The notes beneath the pieces are model-generated. The model ran no database searches. It saw only the letters and a program-made list of their open reading frames with translations, and was not told where the DNA came from. Shown here piece after piece: positions 1-5,059 of a stretch of DNA of 5,194 nt. This stretch comes from an uncultured Sphingorhabdus sp. (GTDB lineage: Bacteria > Pseudomonadota > Alphaproteobacteria > Sphingomonadales > Sphingomonadaceae). The stretch covers positions 1 through 5,194 of the forward strand of contig CALMYW010000370.1 of assembly GCA_937873665.1 (NCBI GenBank), in the 5' to 3' direction. Numbering within the stretch: the stretch's first letter is position 1; each line of letters starts with the position of its first letter. A program made the position numbers and the translations under genes.

Positions 1-394
1 CGGCCTCAAGCCATTCATGCGTGCTGGTCCAGCCGATGGATTTCCGGTTTCCGAGATCGATGACATGCGCACCACCGCCGAAGGCGTCCAAACGGGGCCG
101 GGAACAGGTGTAAGCGACCTCGAAACCCCAGAGGCCTGTGAGTTCGTCCACTTCCGCCAATCGCAGCACGAAGCGTATGACACCTTCGATATCACCTTCC
201 CCATCATCGTCACGGAACCAGAGGATTGAGCTACCGGGACCGTCCTGCTGCGACATGGCGAAGCCCGAGTATTCCGGATCGTCCGATCCTTCCTCGTCGA
301 GATGCAGGCGGGTCAGAAGATCGAGCGCCGCGATCGCTTTTTCGGGCGAGCCTACGTCGAGGACGCAGGAAAAGTGGGTGAAGTAGTCAGCCAT
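1..394 (-). CDS. Hypothetical protein, 3'-truncated by the window edge
   Basis: The frame is open from an ATG at 394-392 to the left edge, giving 131 visible codons and no stop, so the C-terminus is outside the window. The start is well supported by a strong Shine-Dalgarno GGAGG (minus strand, 403-399) with a 4-nt spacer. The protein begins MADYFTHFSC and is acidic in the middle (WFRDDDGEGDIEG). A later part has a GFEVAYTCSRPRLDAFGGGA stretch followed by HVIDL and WTSTHEWL. It shows no signal peptide or membrane segment and looks like a small soluble cytoplasmic protein. I recall similar uncharacterised proteins next to DUF6878/DUF6915-like genes in sphingomonad accessory DNA, but I cannot name a family or a function. 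It lies 72 bp downstream of the 64-aa gene, with a GC-rich hairpin between them, so it may be partly uncoupled from the genes upstream. Confidence 0.82.
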   Translation of the reverse strand, partial: MADYFTHFSCVLDVGSPEKAIAALDLLTRLHLDEEGSDDPEYSGFAMSQQDGPGSSILWFRDDDGEGDIEGVIRFVLRLAEVDELTGLWGFEVAYTCSRPRLDAFGGGAHVIDLGNRKSIGWTSTHEWLEA

Positions 395-415
395 AGTACC
401 TCCAGAAATGAGAAG

Positions 416-435
416 GCCCGGCCAGAGGGCCGGGC
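416..435 (-). terminator. GC-rich hairpin between the 64-aa gene and the next gene (terminator or attenuator candidate)
   Basis: A perfect 8-bp inverted repeat, GCCCGGCC at 416-423 and GGCCGGGC at 428-435, has a 4-nt loop. Read on the minus strand it is followed by CTTCTCATTTCT and then the GGAGG ribosome-binding site of the 394-start gene. The stem is strong, but the trailing tract is only moderately T-rich. It is therefore either a weak intrinsic terminator or attenuator, or just a structured intergenic spacer. Read on the plus strand there is no T tract. Confidence 0.4.
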
Positions 436-466
436 GGATTGGAAAATGCGGGTCGAGGAACACCAA

Positions 467-661
467 TCACTTACAGGCGACTTGCGCCCGAACCTGAGCC
501 TCTGCATGGGCCTGCAAGAGCTCGCGGTAGTAGCGTTTGCGCGCCGGACGCCAGCTGCGGACGGCCAGCGTGTCGGGATGCAGGCGACCAATGGCGATAC
601 GCAGCATCGCGAGTGACGTGATCCCGGGCGAGACGCCGAGATTGAGGTATGCCCGGCTCAT
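467..661 (-). CDS. Hypothetical 64-aa basic protein
   Basis: This short ORF starts at ATG 661-659 and ends at TGA 469-467. The ATG follows the stop of the DUF6915-like gene by one base (TGAAATG). A GGAGG sits 9 nt upstream, inside the last codons of that gene, so the two were probably translationally coupled. The protein is basic and rich in Arg and Ala: MSRAYLNLGVSPG, then a hydrophobic helix-like stretch (TSLAMLRIAIGRL), then WRPARKRYYRELLQAHAEAQ. It has no recognisable catalytic motif. Tight packing in the operon, a good ribosome-binding site and protein-like composition support it as real; the function is unknown. After the insertion upstream it is separated from its original upstream genes by more than 3 kb of element, so its transcription may now be low or driven from within the element. 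Confidence 0.7.
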   Translation of the reverse strand: MSRAYLNLGVSPGITSLAMLRIAIGRLHPDTLAVRSWRPARKRYYRELLQAHAEAQVRAQVACK

Positions 662-662
662 T

Positions 663-953
663 TCAGCGGACCTCCACGACGGGTGGCGTCAGTTGCGGAT
701 CGACGAGCGCCTCAATCTTCTCCGTGCGGCCCATCCAAGGTTCTGGCCGGATCGCCTTGACCCAGTCGGTGAAGCTCGGAATGAACCCAAGATCCTCGCG
801 GACGTGCTGCTCGCCCACCCAGCGGGTCGGAATGATCCTGCCGGTCGACAGCGTGATCGTCGGCCCGAAGACAGTCTCGGAAAGCCAGATTCCAGCCGCA
901 TGATGAAACATCGCGCGATGGCGGAAATCCGCAGAGTGGGCTTTCGAGCTATC
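663..953 (-). pseudogene. DUF6915-like gene, C-terminal part (codons 30-125), cut off by the insertion
   Basis: The frame reads from the insertion junction (GAT at 953-951) to TGA 665-663. It encodes D-SSKAHSADFRHRAMFHHAAG and continues through ETVFGPTITLSTGR, IPTRWVGEQHVREDLGFIPS and WVKAIRPEPWMGR. This pattern, especially the histidine-rich FRHRA..HHA.G segment followed by PTRWVGEQHVREDLG, is what I recall for the DUF6915 family, whose function is unknown. Family members start with MAHPYHHAL and run to about 120 residues, and that missing start is found at 4457 beyond the element. The frame stays open upstream into the element to an ATG at 1187, but those extra codons are antisense to the recombinase gene and do not look like protein. 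An internal ATG at 911 has no good ribosome-binding site. The ribosome-binding site of the downstream 64-aa gene lies within the last codons here and is preserved. Confidence 0.85.
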
Positions 954-955
954 GA
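950..955 (+). other. Left attachment junction (attL spacer)
   Basis: The six bases TATCGA lie between the broken host gene (to the left) and the left terminal repeat at 956. The trinucleotide ATC at 951-953 is repeated at 4368-4370 at the other end, so the exact break cannot be placed within those three bases. By comparison with the right end, the first T is host and the final GA is element. This fits exchange inside a 6-bp spacer, as known for tyrosine recombinases. Confidence 0.75.
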
Positions 956-967
956 TTATGTGGACAG
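956..967 (+). repeat. Left terminal inverted repeat
   Basis: TTATGTGGACAG matches the reverse complement of the right repeat at 4355-4366 (TTATCTGGACAG) at 11 of 12 positions. It lies two bases inside the inferred end and is a probable recombinase-binding arm. TTATG at its outer end matches the inner half-site of Xer dif sites. Confidence 0.8.
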
Positions 968-970
968 CAT

Positions 971-1062
971 GCCGACGGTGGCGTTTTGCCCTATGCTGGC
1001 TGCCACGACCCGCAAAATCACCGAGGCGCAGATGTTTAAACTGAGAAGCGCCGACGGTGGCG
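971..1062 (+). repeat. 13-bp direct repeat pair near the left end
   Basis: GCCGACGGTGGCG occurs exactly at 971-983 and again at 1050-1062, 79 bp apart. The first copy is just inside the left terminal repeat; the second is within codons 7-11 of the first recombinase gene. The copies fall in different reading frames, so the repeat is at the DNA level and not a protein repeat. It could be an accessory binding site for the recombinase or an operator, or chance in GC-rich DNA. Confidence 0.6.
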
Positions 1063-2192
1063 CGACCATTCTTGTGACAGATATGGACGGCAACGCAGTC
1101 GACCCGATTTGCAGTTTTGTCGGCTATCTGGGGGCGAAGGCGTATTCGCCGAACACCGCCCTCGCCTATGCACGCGACCTCATTCATCTCTGGACCTTTC
1201 TCTCAACCCAAGGAATTCACTGGACCTCCTTCTCCCCCGAACTCTCGGCCGCATTCCTCGAGTACCTCCGGTCGGTAAACGCCAACCGCAAGCGCCGGGA
1301 TACTTCGATCAGACTGGTGGTGAGCGAGGGGGCTGCCGTTCGGCAGGTCCTTTCAGCCGCCACGATCAATCGCATCCTCGTGGCGGTCGACGCCTTCTAT
1401 CGCTGGGCGATTTTCACCGGAGCGTTCAGCGGGGCAAACCCGATCGCGAAGAAGCAAGATCAAACGTCTTGGCGGGTGAGCGACAGGCATAGGCCGTTTC
1501 TGACTGGGATTTCACGGCAGAGGTCTGAGGTCAGAGAATTGCGCCTGAAGACCATGCAGCGGCTTCCAAGACCGATGAATCAGCAACAGGTCGAAGGTTT
1601 ATTGGCCGCCACGCGCAATCTCCGCGATCGCAGCCTGGTATTGCTGATGCTGAACGGAGGCCTGCGCCCCGGAGAAGTTCTCGGGTTGCATCTCGCCGAT
1701 ATAGGCTACGGGCGCAGACGCATCTTTGTGCGCTGCCGCGATGATCATCCAAAGGGCGCACGATCGAAGTCCCGCGTCGAGCGCGTAGTCGATTTGCATG
1801 ATGGCGAGACACTGGAAACCCTGAACACATACGTCATGCACGAACGACCGGGTGATGCTGACGTTCCTTTCGTGTTCCTGGTCGGCGGCACAGGCGTAAA
1901 CCGTCAAGAACCGCTGTCTTATTCTGCGCTGGCGCGACTTTTTGCTCGCGCATGTGATCGCGCCGAGATCCGAGAGCCGTGGATGACCCCGCACGCCCTT
2001 CGCCACACCCATGCGACGCGCATGTGGGAGGCAGGGATGCGAGAACTGACATTACAGAAGCGATTGGGTCATGCCTCGCCGGAATCGACCAGAATTTACA
2101 CAAGGGTTTCCGACGCCGTGGTGGTCGCAGAGTATCGACACGCCTTAGGGCTGGACCGTCCTTCGCAAACAACGGACGGAGAGGCTCTGTGA
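1032..2192 (+). CDS. Tyrosine recombinase, TnpA-like (Tn554-type), 386 aa
   Basis: This is probably one of the two DNA-cleaving transposases of the element. It would act on the terminal repeats through a 3'-phosphotyrosine intermediate. An N-terminal SAM-like core-binding domain spans roughly residues 22-140 (Y38SPNTALAYARDL, TINRILVAVDAFYRW). The catalytic domain spans roughly 180-365 and holds every expected residue: R212 in GGLRPGEVLGL, a beta-hairpin lysine (K246 likely) in KGARSKSRVERVV, H321 and R324 in TPHALRHTHATR, H347 in RLGHASPESTR and nucleophile Y356 in RIYTRVSD. The start at ATG 1032 has GAGG with a 5-nt spacer. The frame stays open upstream through the element end into host DNA, and ATGs at 993 and 969 are also inside the element but have poor ribosome-binding sites. 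The length fits TnpA of Tn554 (about 360 aa). The stop overlaps the GTG start of the next recombinase. No promoter is clear in the 78 bp between the element end and the start. Confidence 0.92.
   Translation: MFKLRSADGGATILVTDMDGNAVDPICSFVGYLGAKAYSPNTALAYARDLIHLWTFLSTQGIHWTSFSPELSAAFLEYLRSVNANRKRRDTSIRLVVSEGAAVRQVLSAATINRILVAVDAFYRWAIFTGAFSGANPIAKKQDQTSWRVSDRHRPFLTGISRQRSEVRELRLKTMQRLPRPMNQQQVEGLLAATRNLRDRSLVLLMLNGGLRPGEVLGLHLADIGYGRRRIFVRCRDDHPKGARSKSRVERVVDLHDGETLETLNTYVMHERPGDADVPFVFLVGGTGVNRQEPLSYSALARLFARACDRAEIREPWMTPHALRHTHATRMWEAGMRELTLQKRLGHASPESTRIYTRVSDAVVVAEYRHALGLDRPSQTTDGEAL
2178..2184 (+). promoter_or_regulatory. Ribosome-binding site fixing the GTG start of the second recombinase
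   Basis: GGAGAGG lies 4 nt before GTG 2189-2191, and that GTG overlaps the TGA stop of the first recombinase (GTGA). This site decides for the GTG over the in-frame ATG at 1979, which would add 70 residues encoded inside the catalytic domain of the upstream gene in another frame. Confidence 0.8.
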
Positions 2193-4219
2193 CCCATGTA
2201 TCGTCAAAATCGGCCGTCGACCGCCCTGTCATATTTGAGCACGCAGACGAAGCTGACTATGCGGCATTTCTGGCGCGCATCCCGATGGCTGAAAGTTTTC
2301 GCCGCAAGCGGTTGATATACCGATCCATGTTCATTGAGAGTTGGCCGGATATCAGGGATTGGTTCGCTGCCCCCCTGCCGATCAGAATTGGCTGCCTAAA
2401 TGGTGACAAGCAGGCCCATCCGACCTATCCGGTCAGCTTTCGGGCACGCAGCTATCTCTATTACGCAGCCATGACCGACCGAATCCGGTTGGACTACGAT
2501 TTCCTGTTCGCAGTCGGAAACATGCGCGTGGCGGAGACGATGGAGCCATTGAACGCCTATGAAGGGCTCGACGCACTGGTCGCGGACAGTGCGAAGATTG
2601 GCTATTCCGCAACCGGCGTGCAAGCAGCGCTCCGCGTGGTTTTGCCACGTCTTGCGATGCACACGGGTGTCCGCTCTTTTGGCGATCTTCGCCAACATCA
2701 CCTTGACGAAATGATCGCAGGTGTCGACGCCTTCGCCGCACGGCACGACACTCATATCTTCCGAAACGAGAAAGAAGACTTCCCGGCAGGCTTTCAGCGC
2801 AGCTGGCGGGTCAAAACCCGCGTTCTGCAGCTGCTCCTCTTCCAAAACGGGAACGATGTCATCCGGCCTCAGATTATCCAGGACAAACGCAAGCCGATCG
2901 CTTCGCCGAGGCCAGACCTGCAGGAATTGGCAAACCGCTGGCTTGAGAGGAAGCGGGTCAGTCTTGCTCGCCCGACGGTAGATCACATGGCCGTTTCGAT
3001 GAGGCATTTTGTGACTTACTTGTCTACGCGACAGCCCAGCATTTTGAACTTTGCTGACATCAATCCGGAGCTTTTCAACGACTACCTTCGCCACCTTCAG
3101 TTCGACATTGCACCACGCACCGGCGCGCCGCTGTCCATAAATGCTCGTCGAGCAAGGGCGGGCACAGTTGCCAAGTTCCTGTCTGATGGCGCAGCATGGG
3201 ATTGGCCCAATTTTCCGACCCGACCCATTCTTGATCCGAACGATCTGCCGAAGTTGGCACATCGCGTGCCAAGGTTTATTCCCGAGGACCAGCTGTCGCG
3301 CCTTATGGCGCAGCTGCCGAGCCTTGAGTGTGAGTTTCAGAAGGCGGCGCTGCTGATCGCCCGCTGGTCTGGCGCACGGCGGGGAGAGGTCATTCGACTC
3401 CGCTTGGACTGCCTGGATCAGTATCCCGACGGGACCTTCAGACTGCGGATACCCGCTGGAAAGACTATGCGGGAACGCCTTGTGCCTTTGCATGACGCCG
3501 CCGCAACGGTATTGCGCGAAGTCATCCAGCGTCGGCTCGAAGCCAACGACCGCCCGATCCGGGATGACAAGACCGGCGACTTGGTTCGTTATGTCTTCTT
3601 TCGCCGCAGCGGGCGGATGTCGGCAGACTATTTGCTGCAATACCCCCTCAATCAGATGTGCCGACTCGCCGGACTGGTCGATCAAGATGGAAAGCCGACA
3701 GTTACCAGCCATCGGTTTCGTCATACTGTGGGCACGCAACTCGCCGAACGAGGTGCCAAGTTGCACACGATCATGAGCGTCTTGGGGCATCAGACGCCGC
3801 ACATGTCCATGGTCTACGCACGGATCAGCGACGCCGAAGTCCTACGTGACTATCGTAGTGTGCTTGGCCCCGGTGAAATGATCGCTGGTCCCGGTGCCGA
3901 AGCAATACGCGCGGGAAAATTATCGTGCTCGGCAATCGACTGGCTGAAATCAAACTTTATCAAGACAGAACTGGAACTTGGCCACTGTCTACGCCTACCC
4001 TCTGAGGGGCCATGTGAATGTGACCTCTATCTCAGCTGCGCAAAATTCGTGACCAGCAAAGCTTACGCTGGCAGGCTTCGAGATAGACGGAAGCTCGAAC
4101 TGACACTTGCGACAGATGCCAGAGAACGGGGCTGGCAGCGCGAGATCGAACGGCACATCGGTATTGCGGCGCGCATAGAGCGCCTATTGGTGGATCTGGA
4201 TGAACCGACTGAACCGTGA
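2189..4219 (+). CDS. Large tyrosine recombinase, TnpB-like (Tn554-type), 676 aa
   Basis: This is the second recombinase, probably acting with the first on the element ends. The first ~240 residues are an N-terminal region without clear motifs. A core-binding domain follows at about 242-345 (PDLQELANRWLERKRVSL, INPELFNDYLRHLQ), then the catalytic domain at about 360-555. Catalytic residues are R397 in SGARRGEVIRL, K425 in IPAGKTMRERLVPL, H508 and R511 in TSHRFRHTVG, H534 in VLGHQTPHMS and nucleophile Y543 in MVYARISD. A C-terminal extension holds C600, C609, C611 and C616 in a C-x8-C-x-C-x4-C arrangement, then a charged helical tail. I associate this extension with Tn554-type TnpB proteins, and it may bind a metal. 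The length is close to Tn554 TnpB (about 630 aa). The GTG start overlaps the upstream stop, implying translational coupling and defined stoichiometry. Only about 135 bp remain between its stop and the right terminal repeat, so no third gene follows. Confidence 0.92.
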   Translation: MTHVSSKSAVDRPVIFEHADEADYAAFLARIPMAESFRRKRLIYRSMFIESWPDIRDWFAAPLPIRIGCLNGDKQAHPTYPVSFRARSYLYYAAMTDRIRLDYDFLFAVGNMRVAETMEPLNAYEGLDALVADSAKIGYSATGVQAALRVVLPRLAMHTGVRSFGDLRQHHLDEMIAGVDAFAARHDTHIFRNEKEDFPAGFQRSWRVKTRVLQLLLFQNGNDVIRPQIIQDKRKPIASPRPDLQELANRWLERKRVSLARPTVDHMAVSMRHFVTYLSTRQPSILNFADINPELFNDYLRHLQFDIAPRTGAPLSINARRARAGTVAKFLSDGAAWDWPNFPTRPILDPNDLPKLAHRVPRFIPEDQLSRLMAQLPSLECEFQKAALLIARWSGARRGEVIRLRLDCLDQYPDGTFRLRIPAGKTMRERLVPLHDAAATVLREVIQRRLEANDRPIRDDKTGDLVRYVFFRRSGRMSADYLLQYPLNQMCRLAGLVDQDGKPTVTSHRFRHTVGTQLAERGAKLHTIMSVLGHQTPHMSMVYARISDAEVLRDYRSVLGPGEMIAGPGAEAIRAGKLSCSAIDWLKSNFIKTELELGHCLRLPSEGPCECDLYLSCAKFVTSKAYAGRLRDRRKLELTLATDARERGWQREIERHIGIAARIERLLVDLDEPTEP

Positions 4220-4255
4220 GCTCCGCAGCGTCTCCGCGATAGACCACAGGAACCT

Positions 4256-4307
4256 CCCCGCCGTCCGCACCGCCAGCGCTTTGATCCGCGCGGAGCGGAC
4301 GGCGGGG
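4256..4307 (+). repeat. Perfect 13-bp inverted repeat downstream of the second recombinase
   Basis: CCCCGCCGTCCGC at 4256-4268 and GCGGACGGCGGGG at 4295-4307 are perfect reverse complements flanking a 26-nt loop. The structure starts 36 bp after the recombinase stop and ends 47 bp before the right terminal repeat. No T tract follows on either strand, so it is not a classical intrinsic terminator. It could still block transcription between element and host, or act as an accessory recombination structure. Confidence 0.7.
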
Positions 4308-4332
4308 CCCCTCCTATGGACTATCGCTACCC

Positions 4333-4359
4333 GACAGGTCGAGAAAAGCCTTGCCTGTC
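4333..4359 (+). repeat. Short subterminal inverted repeat overlapping the right terminal repeat
   Basis: GACAGG at 4333-4338 is the reverse complement of CCTGTC at 4354-4359, whose last five bases (CTGTC) are the inner end of the right terminal repeat. It may be a second, weaker recombinase-binding arm next to the crossover site. Six-base repeats can be chance, so support is low. Confidence 0.3.
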
Positions 4360-4366
4360 CAGATAA
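4355..4366 (-). repeat. Right terminal inverted repeat
   Basis: CTGTCCAGATAA on the plus strand reads TTATCTGGACAG on the minus strand and matches the left repeat at 11 of 12 bases. It lies four bases inside the inferred right end. Joined to the left end it gives two 12-bp arms around the 6-bp spacer CATCGA. Confidence 0.8.
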
Positions 4367-4372
4367 CATCTA
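4367..4372 (+). other. Right attachment junction (attR spacer)
   Basis: The six bases CATCTA lie between the right terminal repeat and the retained host gene. They share ATC and the last A with the left spacer TATCGA. The implied empty target spacer is TATCTA and the implied circle spacer is CATCGA. Confidence 0.75.
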
Positions 4373-4467
4373 ACCAGGCATGGATGGGTTGGTAATCGTC
4401 GACCGTGCCGCCCCATTTTTTTACCGAAGAGAGGGCGTGATGATATGGATGTGCCATCGTCGCCCCC

Positions 4468-4959
4468 TCAGAATTCGTGGGTGAAGAGTTCGGACGACGT
4501 GAACCGTTCGTTGAACTCGAGATGGATGCAGCGGGCACCGGCGTCGAAGCAGAACTCGCCATAAGCGCCGTCGTTGTTTTCCCAACCGCCATGGGTGTCG
4601 CTGAGGAAATCATAGGCGAGCTGCTCGACAACATCTTCGAGCGAAAGCTGCCGCATCTCGACCTCGGGGCTGTCCCAGGTGATCGCGGCATAGGGAATTT
4701 CCACGGCAGGGAAAGCGACAGCTGTCTCCCCCGCCCATGCCGCGATGCTTTCAATCTGGCCGCTGTCGCCCTCGCCATCGAAGGTGACCGTGACATGAGA
4801 AATGCCGGCGGCGATCAGGGCATCGAACAGGCGATCCTTGTTGGCCGGACGCAGTTCGGCCTCGCGGGCGGCTTGTTTGGCCTGCGCCGCGAACACTGCG
4901 GCGAAGTCGATGGTGGACGGCGGCATCGGCGCCGGGAGGGTGGGTTCAACCTGGGTCAT
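4468..4959 (-). CDS. DUF6878-like protein, 163 aa
   Basis: This soluble, acidic protein belongs, as I recall, to the DUF6878 family, whose function is unknown. It starts at ATG 4959-4957 with GGAG 6 nt upstream. Its N-terminus is Pro-rich (PTLPAPMPP). An amphipathic helix follows at about residues 18-50 (FAAVFAAQAKQAAREAELRP..KDRLFDALIAAG). Then come a strand pattern with FDGEGDSGQIE at 60-70 and a C-terminal HGGWENNDGAYGEFCFD at 123-139, the most family-like segment. It has no signal peptide or membrane helix. It ends 10 bp before the DUF6915-like start, so it heads a small operon with that gene and the 64-aa gene. The plus-strand ORF at 4477-4980 is its antisense shadow. The gene is intact, unlike its interrupted neighbour. 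The family name is from memory; that the gene is real is much surer than the name. Confidence 0.85.
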   Translation of the reverse strand: MTQVEPTLPAPMPPSTIDFAAVFAAQAKQAAREAELRPANKDRLFDALIAAGISHVTVTFDGEGDSGQIESIAAWAGETAVAFPAVEIPYAAITWDSPEVEMRQLSLEDVVEQLAYDFLSDTHGGWENNDGAYGEFCFDAGARCIHLEFNERFTSSELFTHEF

Positions 4960-4965
4960 GGGGGT

Positions 4966-5024
4966 CTCCGAAGAAGGTGAAAGGGTCGGAGCCCACCGGG
5001 CACTCTCTTGCCCCGGCGAAGCTC
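4966..5024 (-). promoter_or_regulatory. Structured leader of the DUF6878-like gene; possible sequestering of its ribosome-binding site
   Basis: In the 100 bp between the upstream gene's stop and ATG 4959, two competing foldings can be drawn on the minus-strand transcript. One pairs CTCCGA (4991-4986) with TCGGAG (4971-4966), burying the GGAG ribosome-binding site. The other is an upstream stem (TGCCCGG against CCGGGGCA, 4996-5016, with a one-base bulge) extended by GAGC/GCTC (5024-5021 and 4992-4989), which uses bases of the same CTCCGA. No T tract follows. Drawn by eye, without an energy calculation. Confidence 0.35.
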
Positions 5025-5059
5025 ACAAAAGCCCCCTGCCCTCCTCTGCCTCTCTGGGG

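Larger units (their letters stand above)
954..4370 (+). mobile_element. Cargo-free two-recombinase transposon (Tn554-like), inserted in a DUF6915-like gene
   Basis: The 3,417-bp segment separates two pieces of one minus-strand gene. Its removal joins codon 30 (GAT) to the following AGC codon in frame and restores a 125-aa ORF. Imperfect 12-bp inverted repeats lie at 956-967 and 4355-4366. The only genes are two overlapping tyrosine recombinases on the plus strand. The size, order and overlap of these genes match TnpA and TnpB of Tn554-type transposons, which are known to move by tyrosine recombinases without target duplication. Only ATC is shared between the two junctions, so no long target duplication exists. 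The third Tn554 gene (tnpC) and resistance cargo are absent. It is not a three-gene RIT (recombinase-in-trio) element, because only two recombinases fit. Both genes are intact, so mobility is plausible but inferred. Confidence 0.85.
4314..4457 (-). pseudogene. DUF6915-like gene, N-terminal part (codons 1-30), truncated by the insertion
   Basis: ATG 4457-4455 opens MAHPYHHALSSVKKWGG, then TVDDYQPIHAWLD, the characteristic start I recall for DUF6915 proteins. After codon 30 the frame enters the element and adds 17 unrelated residues (VIWTGKAF...) before TAG at 4316-4314, so the remaining product would be a 47-aa stub. Genuine host sequence is 4371-4457. The start lies 10 bp after the stop of the DUF6878-like gene, with a GAGGGGG Shine-Dalgarno-like run overlapping that stop, so the two form an operon. 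The matching C-terminal part is at 663-953 in the same frame. The frame is also open upstream of 4457, but those codons overlap the DUF6878-like gene. Confidence 0.85.

Noticed and set aside
537..1031. N-terminal extension of the first recombinase upstream of 1032
   Set aside because: The frame crosses the element end at 954 into host genes read from the other strand. The extra residues do not look like protein, and ATG 1032 has the best ribosome-binding site.
985..1031. Sigma-70 promoter for the recombinase genes (TGGACA at 961, TATGCT at 992)
   Set aside because: The spacing is about 25 bp and the matches are weak, so no promoter could be supported.
663..1187. Minus-strand ORF of 174 codons as a single gene
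   Set aside because: Only its last 95 codons after the junction are real protein; the first part is antisense to the recombinase gene inside the element.
1979..2188. ATG 1979 as the start of the second recombinase
   Set aside because: It would add 70 residues encoded over the catalytic end of the first gene. GTG 2189 with GGAGAGG and a GTGA overlap is far better.
2396..3802. Minus-strand ORF of 468 codons
   Set aside because: It is antisense to the catalytic and central part of the second recombinase, whose motifs are unmistakable. Its own protein has no recognisable domain and an odd Cys/Arg/Gln-rich composition.
954..4370. Recombinase-in-trio (RIT) element or an integron
   Set aside because: Only two recombinases are present, and there is no cassette array or attC-like series. 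The gene sizes and C-terminal extension fit Tn554-type TnpA/TnpB better.
4314..4796. Minus-strand ORF of 160 codons as a single gene
   Set aside because: Its first 113 codons are an out-of-frame shadow of the DUF6878-like gene; the real start is ATG 4457.
4477..4980. Plus-strand ORF of 167 codons
   Set aside because: It is a full antisense shadow of the DUF6878-like gene.
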